64,000 bases of DNA, taken from the NCBI GenBank assembly GCA_028023455.1, contig JAQFVV010012397.1, positions 372,001 through 436,000 of the forward strand. Reading direction: 5' to 3'. How positions within the stretch are numbered: position 1 is the first letter of the stretch; each line of letters starts with the position of its first letter. Both the position numbers and the translations under genes were made by a program. This document shows, in pieces, positions 55,701-64,000 of the stretch. The stretch is from Epiperipatus broadwayi (lineage: Eukaryota > Onychophora > Udeonychophora > Euonychophora > Peripatidae). The notes beneath the pieces were generated by a model. That model saw only the letters and a list, made by a program, of their open reading frames with translations, searched no databases and was not told where the DNA came from.

Positions 55701-58500
55701 TAAGGGTTGGAAGCACTATTGTTTTAATCTGGGGTAGGTATTTTTAATTAAAGTTTTACTTAAAAGGGGATTAAGATTAGAGATACTTTTGTTAAAAAAA
55801 CATGTTGTCAAATCTATTTCTAATCTGGAAATAGATTTGAATTTATTTTTGGACGTTATCTTACAATTGCATCTTCAAAAACAACTGATAAAAGAAAAAG
55901 TATAAAATGACTGAATTTTGAATCACAGAAGAGATTAGCTACTCTAGTGAAAATGATTGTTAACATCGCGGTGAAATTTAAAATGATGTAGCAGTAAATC
56001 CACCACTCTTCAGCGGCCTCTGCCGCTACCGTAATATCCTGCTGCCCTGAAATGAAAAAAGAACTTCAGTGTGCCAATAGAAGTTTCCTGCCACGAAGTA
56101 CTTGCATTTCAATCACCGTGCACGTGCCATACTTTAAAATGGATTCTTAAAATTGCAAGGTAAATTTCCAAGCCGCCATCTAATAGTCAATTTAGTCTAA
56201 ATAATCTATCAAGATCTCATGTATTCTTTAACTTTGCCTTTATATATATATCTGTGAATGTAATTTTGCTCTCAAATGATTTCTTTATATCTAATCCTAT
56301 CTCATATGCTTTTAACCTTCCTTAACTTTCTTTAACTTGGTGCGGTCATTTATTTATATGTATTTATTATTTGATTTATATATCTGCTTGTTTATTATTA
56401 AAATGTCAATCTCACAACCTGGCGATTTTTAATTTATAAAAATCTTTTCTGTTATTTTTTTAAGTAAACCTTCATGAAGCAAGTTATTAACATCCATTTA
56501 AAACAATGCATTATTAATTAATATACTCGCCAGATTATTTTTCGAGTCAACATTTTATTTATTATAAAAATATATTTGTTTAATTCTGGATTTTTTACCC
56601 TGTGTAAATCCAGAACTCAAGCTAATTAACGCTTTGCAATCTTATAAAAATATTCTTTATTCATTTCTGAAAAGGTGATCGATTATTTGTTTTTTATATA
56701 ACTTCTAGTTATTTTTTTTTGCTATACTCTTAAAATAGTCTATGTTTAAAAGATCAAATATAATATTTAAATATTCCAGTTATTATAAAAATCGCGAACA
56801 TGGGATTGAATTATTTTAAATAGTAGGAAAGGGAAGGGGGGAAAATCTTAATGTTTCTGTTACTAAATCAAATCTTAACATATATTTTATTAATTTGAAA
56901 TCTAAATCTTAATGTTTCTTTTGCTAAATAAAATCTTCAAGTATATTTTATTAAATGAAATGTTCTCTCTCTATATATATTATAATTGCATGGCGTATTA
57001 TAGTATTCTAACAAGGGTCATTTTTTTAAAGCAGTAAAATTTATTCAAGGTTGTTAGAGACATGTATCATTACTGCGTTTCTGACATTTGGCTGACCTTC
57101 GTGTTCTATATATATGTGCTTCTTAATCTGGGGGTTACGACAGGTTCGAACCCATAGATTTCTTCTCAAGTCTTCATATAAAAATGCCTCTGGCGGTGAC
57201 CCATAAGTCTGGCACACGCTATGCCCATCCATTTCTTTGTATAAAAAGGCCACTGGTGGTGACCCCTAAGTTTGGCACACGCTATGCCCATCCATTTCGT
57301 TTTTCATCCAGAAGCATGACCTTTTCCTCTTAATTATTTTAGGCTATTATGTAAGCACCGCAAACTTCTTCGTATTATTATTATTTCTTTTGCTTCATGG
57401 CCCAGTTTTAATGCTCTAATATTAAAATTAAGCTTTGCTTAAAAGATATATATATATAAATGCCAATAACTTCTATTTTATTAAATAAGTTTATTTCAGT
57501 CATATACAATCTCACCGTCGTAATTTATATATCTATATTTAAGAGTATCTATATGTTTTGGGAAAAATAAAGCGTTCGTCTTACTATTGTTAAATGATTT
57601 TCATTAAATATTTTGTCGTAGTTTCAAATATAATGTTTTCAAATGTATTTTGTTTATTTTCACGACCTCAATGGTGTGGAAATAATTTATATCATATATA
57701 TAATGAATTTCGGAATGCTCCTAGTAATATATATGTTAGTCACCATGTTTCAGAACTGTAAATCAAAGCGTTAATAGCAATTTTGTGTAACTTCTTTCTA
57801 ATACTGATTGGCATCTTAATATTGGACCCACCAAAGATGTGTGTTTATTTGTAATATATTATTTAGCTAATAAAGAGCATATGAGAAATAATAGCGTGAA
57901 TGACACTATGTAATTATCTACCGCTCGCGCATTCACGCACATACTAATGTACTTAATTTATAAATGTATAATAATTTGTCAGTATATTAAAATATATTAT
58001 TGTCTAACTTATTTGAGTAGTTTGAATTCCTTTTCCTCCACTTCCACATATTACAGCCATGCTTATGTATATTTTGATATAGTCATAGTTAATAGTTGTC
58101 TCATAGCTTTGCTCAGCTTTGCTAGTCAGCCAGATTAAGATTAATTCTCATGTGCCATCACTATTATGTTATTCATTAGGTGTTTGATCTGGGGCTTAGA
58201 GAGTGGGTTCGAATCCAGGCTGGTCCCTGACCTAAATCTTGGGCTTGACTGGGTTTGAAGTACAGTTTATGAGTTCCGGCTCATGTTAGATGGATAAACA
58301 TGTTTTGATCGGCACAATATATATCCTTCTAAAATAAAAATAATTACATAATCCATTATACTATCTTCTTCCATATAAATACATAAATAATACTTAAAAA
58401 AAGTTATTTAAACCAAATATATTATTTCAAATCAAAAAGTTTCTTTAACAGTATTTCATTTATTCTCTTAAGTAGAATTATACATGAACATTAATATATA
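52766..58500. other. Unassigned AT-rich region
   Basis: No exon or transposon domain that I can name. A 60-codon open frame at 53,018-53,200 (minus) has non-repetitive composition (PNYVDSGCLIRNKYVGNKPH) but no recognised family. At 55,980-56,180 there is a short GC-richer island (CAGCGGCCTCTGCCGCTACC). A B-box-like GGTTCGAACCC at 57,142-57,152 and GGTTCGAATCC at 58,207-58,217 hint at tRNA-derived SINE pieces, without matching A boxes or cloverleaf stems. Confidence 0.35.
57181..57298. repeat. 63-bp tandem duplication
   Basis: A unit containing GTGACCCATAAGTCTGGCAC and ACGCTATGCCCATCCATTTC occurs twice, with equivalent bases at 57,196 and 57,259 and a few changes. It is less AT-rich than the surroundings. 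Confidence 0.85.
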
Positions 58501-59400
58501 TATATAATACAATATTTTTGGGTACGAACTGTGTATTATTTTGCATTACAATCCAATATTTCGACAGACTAGGAACCGCCATTATCAAGGTTAATTTTTG
58601 AAATAACAATCGTTAGATCTCAAAGAATAACATGACAGTGCGAGATGAGAAGTGAGATTCAACTTGAAGTAGTTCAGCATTCACAATATGAGGCTTATCA
58701 AAAGGGTTATTTCCCTCAGTTTTTTCACCTATTAATTTCAAGTTAATATTAGATAAAATGAGGTTTCCACATAGCTGGAATACGTTGTGCTTCATCAGCC
58801 CTATTTAAACCAGTAGATCTCTTTAATATTTCAATTGACTCTCTCATGGTTCTTAAATCATATCTTTCCAAATTAGCAAGTATTTTTGTATTGTCAAAAT
58901 CAGGTTTGTGGCCAATTTCTAAAAAATGGAAAATAAAAACTGACATGCTAATTTTTTGATTGAAAGCATTTCTATGTTCCTTAATTCTGATATTTATTTG
59001 TATATTAGAATGACCCACATAGCTTCTTGAGCACTGCAAACATGGAATTTCATAAACTCCTCAGTGTTCCAAAAATATTCTGTCTTTAGGTTTATATAAA
59101 AAATCACCAATTTTTTTGCCAGTAGAAAAAGTACTCTTTATATTAAAAAAAGATAGTCTTCTGCTGATTTTATCAGTAATCCCTTTAATGTAAGGTAAAA
59201 TTACTTTATTAAAAGAGGAATTGTCAATTCTATCCTCTTTTTTCTTTTTAGTATCAATGTTATGTAAAGCCTTACATATGATGTTTTTATTATAATTATT
59301 AGAAAGTAGAATATTTTTTGTAAGTTCTATTTCTTGAGTAAGATGTTCTTTATCAGATAAATTATTGTGCCCTTTTCTTTAGGTCTAAATAAATTTATTG
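58500..59400 (-). pseudogene. Penelope-like element, RT thumb and GIY-YIG endonuclease
   Basis: The minus strand from about 59,390 reads EHLTQEIELTKNILLSNNYN, VILPYIKGITDKISRRLSFF, FLYKPKDRIFLEH, a TGA stop (59,061-59,063), then GVYEIPCLQCSRSYVGHSNI, RIKEHRNAF and GHKPDFDNTKILANLERYDL with RTMRESIEIL. This is the end of the Penelope RT plus its GIY-YIG nuclease (VYEIPC..C...YVG, R..EH). The single in-frame stop and 5' truncation near 59,400 indicate a dead copy. Sequence 58,500-58,745 is its probable 3' UTR. Confidence 0.88.
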
Positions 59401-62400
59401 TGTCAATTTTTAAAAAAAATTTAAATTAAAAATGTATTATATTGGTATGATTGCTATGTTGTGATGATAATCTTTTTAAAAGCTTAGTTAAAGTAAAATG
59501 TGAATATTAAATGTATAAAACTATACTAATATATTAAAAACAGTTAAATAAATCTGAATGGTTTAATTTTATATGGTTGGAAAAGCTGGCCATAATAAAA
59601 TAGTGTATTAATAAGTCTTTTAAATAAGTATTAAAAGCTGAATTTTAAAAGCAATAACCTACAATTACATAAATAGTATATTTTAAAATAAAAATTATAT
59701 TTAATAATTGTATTTAAAATAATTTATTTAAAAAAGTAGTATTTGTGGTGGAGAAATGTGTATTTAATTTTATAGTACTAAAATTATTATTCTAAATTAT
59801 ATTATTATATCATTATTCTTTATATAATATTTTGAAATTAAACATTTATTTTATTCCCAGACAGAAATTGATTCAGATTGTCTGGATTTAGAAAGTCATG
59901 TGACATGTAAATATTCATACATGTGCTTACAAGTTTTCTTGTTAATAAAGTTGCAAAATTGTTTAAAAATTGTACCATAAGATTGAAAACATTTATTTGA
60001 CTACTACAAGAGAAAATATAAAATTAGCTAATATAAAATATTTAATTAGGTTTTTAAAATGAATGTAATTAACAAAAATTAGATTTTTGTTTTAAAGAAA
60101 AATAGATACATTAAAACTAAATGTTGAATAAATTAATAAAATATTATTTTCAAAGTCATTTTACAATATTTAGTTGTTTTAGATAAAGTATAAAATTAAT
60201 TTAAAATTAATATTTTTAAATATTTTAAAAGATGAGTCATAAATTTTTATTTTTTAATTTTAATTGTGCAATTTTGGCTGGATATGTAAATCAGATGATC
60301 AGATGAAGGTCTAATCAGCCAATCAGGTTATCAATTTATTTTGATATAAAAACAGATGCTCACTTATTTTCTGTGTTTTTATCAGTCAATGGAGTGTTAA
60401 TAAGTCAATTCAGTATTTAATCAGTCAATTGAGTGCTATAATAACTCTCTTAATAATTTATTTTAAAATAGTAAAGTATAATATAGTGTACTAATTGAAT
60501 TAGTTTTTAAAAGAGAGTATTTAAATAAATTATAAATTTATTCAGTTAAATTATGCACTGTTAAACAACTAAAATTCCTTACTGTTTTATCAAAATTTAA
60601 TCTTAACATCGCAATTACTATGAAAGTACCAAGAATAATTATCTACCTGTGTAAAGAAATGCCAAAAATACAATCCTTAATTCAAAATATAATTTGAATA
60701 TTGTTAATGAAGGAAAATATTTTATTGGTCAAGTTAACATTTTGGACATTATATAAGGAATTAAACAGAAAAGTTTACAAGAAATTTAAAAAAAAATGCA
60801 TTTTATTGGAAAAAGATAGCTTTATCTAAAAACCTGCAAAGTGATACGGTAAAAACTTTTAATGCTTCAATATTTTGAAAGTATATCATTTTAATAAGAG
60901 TTGCAGAAGATGTTTCTTTTTGAAGAAAACATTTTTTAACAATTTATTCTAAACTGTCATTCCAAAATGATGAAAAAATTAAGACAGTTACTGCAAATAT
61001 ATTTTACATGATAAGTCTTTGTTATTTAAAAAAAGACTGCATGTATTTAATATTACAAAAACTGATAATTGAAAATTATTAACTGAAGAAAAAAAATATC
61101 ATTGGATAAATAAAAATTATCCTGACAGAAGAACTAAATGCTAGCTATGTGAAAATGATTAAATGTCAATTTCATTGGAGTATAAAAAAAAGTGCAAAAT
61201 TACGTATACATACGCCCAAATCCATATCACCATGTTAGAGACACTAGAAGCCGGTATAGGATCTTGGTGGGATAAAAAACTCCGGAGAATTATTTTTTAA
61301 TATTATGAGCTGAAATCATCTTCAATAATCACTATTCTGAAAAATATAAAATAGACTATCAATTTTATAAACTTTCAAGAAAAGATTAGTGATTATTTTT
61401 ATAAATAATTCCAAATTTTTCAAAACCAACTTTCCTTTTCATTTTTTTTTTCATTTTTGTTCATCATTTTATTTGGAATCAACTGGTCATGCATCATGTT
61501 TGGGGAAGAGAAATCGTTGTCTTCAAGTATTAAGACAGTTATCATAGCAACATGCGTTGGGGAGTTTCAATGCTTACAAGGACATGGTAATGAAATTCCG
61601 AAGAAATAAAGAAAATTTTTTTTAAAAATGAGTATTTATCATGAACTGGACTTTTACATAGCTATATTTTTATTTATTTATGAACTAATAGTAATGTTAT
61701 TTTTTCTTATTATAATTAAAGATAGAAAAGGTACATATAAAAAATTAATTATTTACTAAGATGTCTAAAAAGTGATCAACTAGAAGGAATTTCACTTGGG
61801 TAATAGTTATAAAATAATAATTTTTTTTATGATGTATTTATTTTCTTTCCTTTAGATTGTCAAAGTATTTTTATAATATTATTGTATGAACATATGAGTA
61901 TGTGTGAATACATTAAACATATATAAAACTTATATGAGTTAGATTTTTATTCAAAAAATATGCACTTTTATTTTGTATTACTGATATAGTACAATTTAAT
62001 GATGAATGTAATTATATGATTCTTTTGTAAAAAAACTCTATTATTTTTAAAATGATTGAAGTATTGATTTTATTATATCGATACGTGTCATTGGTATTTT
62101 TGTTCAAGAATTTTTAAAAAAATGAAGTAACCTTTTCTTGTTGAATAATCTAGATCATTGATTTTATATGTGAATTTTATTTATTGTTTTAGAAATATGT
62201 TTTAAGAATTTTTTTGGTGATGTAGATTGATAAATCTATAAAGAAATTTTAAAAGGTAGTGACTTGGGAGTATTTAAAATGAAATCAAAAAGATGCTTCG
62301 ATTTAGGTTTTTATGGGGAATAGAAATAATTTATTATATTAATAATTATGCAGGTATGGATAACGAAGCCCTGTAACTTGTAGATTTCCATGGACAATGT

Positions 62401-64000
62401 TTTTTCTTTTCCCTTAGTATTGAATATTAATGCTCCGAAAAGCTGAATAAATAGCTTGGACATTGTTATTTTAGTGGTTATTAGACAGAGAAGTCAGGCC
62501 TCTTTGCTTTATGCACTGTTGCCATGTTGACCATCTTATATGTGTGTACTATTGAGTTAATACTCTAATTTGTTCTTTATAACTACGCATCTGATCGCTA
62601 TCGTAATTTCTAAGTATTACATCGTACAGAACTGTAATTTTGAGGGAGAATGATAAGTAATTTTGGAATAGAAGGATCGTTATTTGGAAGAAGATAGATT
62701 TTTCTTGCTTTGAATAATGTTAAAAATAAATACAAATGAGATTGAGAATAAAATTAAAATAAGGATAAAGGATCATAAAATATTTTCTATATTTTAGTAA
62801 ACTATTTTTAAGAAAGTATGTAAATGATAATAAAATTATTCACGAAATTTTGAATAATTTTAAATATTTTTAAATTTACATGTAATGCATATTTTTAATG
62901 GATGGTATATCTAAAGAAACAACATAGAATAGAACCAGTAATTATATTTTATAAATATTATTTTTATGTTTTTTGAAAACACATCAACACATACATAGTT
63001 TTATATTAGATTAATACCAAGTAAGATGTATAATGTATGATAATTATATTATTGAGTCCACTTATTTTATTAACAAACTGGAATAAATATATTTTTGTTT
63101 AATAACATCAGCACTATCATGATAAGCTACTTTAAATAATTGAGTATAAATTAATAGACATATATTAGAATAAGTAATCCTTTTGTAGTTTATGTTTTCA
63201 TAATTGGCATATATTTTAATGGAAACATATTATAGTAGCATTCAACTGTAGATTATATTTGAAACTCTACATATATCCATGAATATTATTATTGGTAGTA
63301 TTATTATGAATATTTTAAAATATATAACAAGTTATAAGTCAGAGTGAAGACTTAAGTGCTTAGATTTTTATTTTTTGTTATTTTATTTTGAGATGATGAA
63401 AATTGTAATGATACAAGATTCACTGAATGTAAATATTGGATATAATTTATTTTGTTGAAAATATTGTAATAAAATTTGTTAAACTTGTTTTTTATAAATT
63501 TATGTGTTGAATTGATTCTTCCACATCGCAAACATATGATTACAGATGTTTTGAACCAAAACATAATATTTGCACAATATGAATAAGATTATTATTTAAG
63601 AATTATAGTATTTTCTTAATATGATTCATTTGAGAAATTTTCATTTGCATTATCATTATTATCATTATGGTCATAAATGAATTATGTAATATATTACACA
63701 GAATTATAATATTATCCATTGCCACATATTCTTAGATTATAAGATTTTACCACATATTATATTTAAGATGCCACATGAAAGCTAAAAGATTATGCTATAT
63801 TATTTATTTACCATCATTATTATTATTGATAAGCACTATAACAGGAAAAGCAGGTGAGATTGAATTATACATTGAAGATTATTATTATTATTATTTATTA
63901 TTATTAGTTAGGAGTAGTTGAGGGTGATATCAAATCCCTTATCATGCTTGACTACAGAAATTTTAATTGACTTGAATTAGTTTAAAAAACCTGAGATTAT
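59401..64000. other. AT-rich region without recognisable genes
   Basis: No supported coding sequence. TATAAAA at 60,345-60,351 with CCAAT at 60,319-60,323 looks promoter-like and may belong to an unrecognised LTR. Directly downstream (60,381-60,443) lie three imperfect ~20 bp units of the form CAGTCAATTGAGTGCTATAA. A less AT-rich patch at 61,205-61,285 and ATT triplet runs near 63,820-63,905 are the other notable points. Confidence 0.4.

Noticed and set aside
57135-57155. Possible tRNA gene from GGTTCGAACCC
   Set aside because: The flanking bases do not form a T stem and no A box or acceptor stem could be built on either strand; the same holds for GGTTCGAATCC near 58,207.
63352-63564. 70-codon minus-strand frame with CLRCGRINSTHKF
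   Set aside because: One CxxC alone is not enough for a zinc finger; the rest is Asn/Lys/Phe-rich as expected from AT-rich DNA.

Overview
This is a strongly AT-rich stretch of nuclear DNA from an animal, almost certainly an invertebrate. The evidence is spliced single-domain sushi (CCP) exons with canonical GT/AG borders, together with a dense mix of LINE, LTR, Penelope, DIRS, piggyBac and pogo/Tigger-like relics. There is no bacterial-style gene organisation, rRNA, CRISPR array or convincing tRNA gene. I cannot name the species; cnidarian, arachnid or molluscan genomes could all look like this.

The only host gene I can support lies on the minus strand and runs off the right edge, and possibly the left. 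Ten exons, each one sushi domain, sit at about 52.6, 52.2, 39.6, 39.3, 34.2, 33.9, 33.6, 33.4, 5.7 and 5.2 kb (listed 5' to 3'). All have phase-1 borders on both sides (seven of 171 nt, three of 156 nt), so any exon can be duplicated or skipped without a frameshift. The 5.2/5.7 kb pair and the 52.1/52.6 kb pair are near-identical and lie inside a segmental duplication (about 1-5870 against about 40,180-52,765). The second copy was enlarged by a piggyBac relic, a DIRS fragment and a Gypsy element.

The large intron from 5.7 to 33.2 kb is a nest of transposons. A solo LTR at 6.0-7.1 kb is split by an RTE LINE fragment. A long, decayed LINE (10.5-15.4 kb) has a PHD finger, an SGNH esterase, an APE endonuclease and RT. 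It is followed head to tail by three more truncated copies of the same family, each joined at the (CATCA)n tail, and the second is split by a 2.17 kb solo LTR. Two Penelope fragments face each other at 20.1-20.9 kb. A 6 kb LTR element with 2.1-2.2 kb LTRs and only a gag-like coiled-coil reading frame lies at 24.8-30.8 kb, and an 872 bp pogo/Tigger-like MITE at 30.8-31.7 kb.

The interval 34-40 kb holds simple and tandem repeats and one exon pair. The piggyBac relic (40.2-44.5 kb) carries a fifth copy of the LINE. A minus-strand Gypsy element with an internal deletion lies at 47.3-50.7 kb and a Penelope GIY-YIG fragment at 58.5-59.4 kb. The remainder (52.8-58.5 and 59.4-64 kb) is AT-rich sequence in which I recognise almost nothing.

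The most unusual signals are the self-adjacent LINE array, the paired-exon sushi duplication with its preserved empty piggyBac target site, and the long-LTR gag-only element with an 8 bp flanking repeat.
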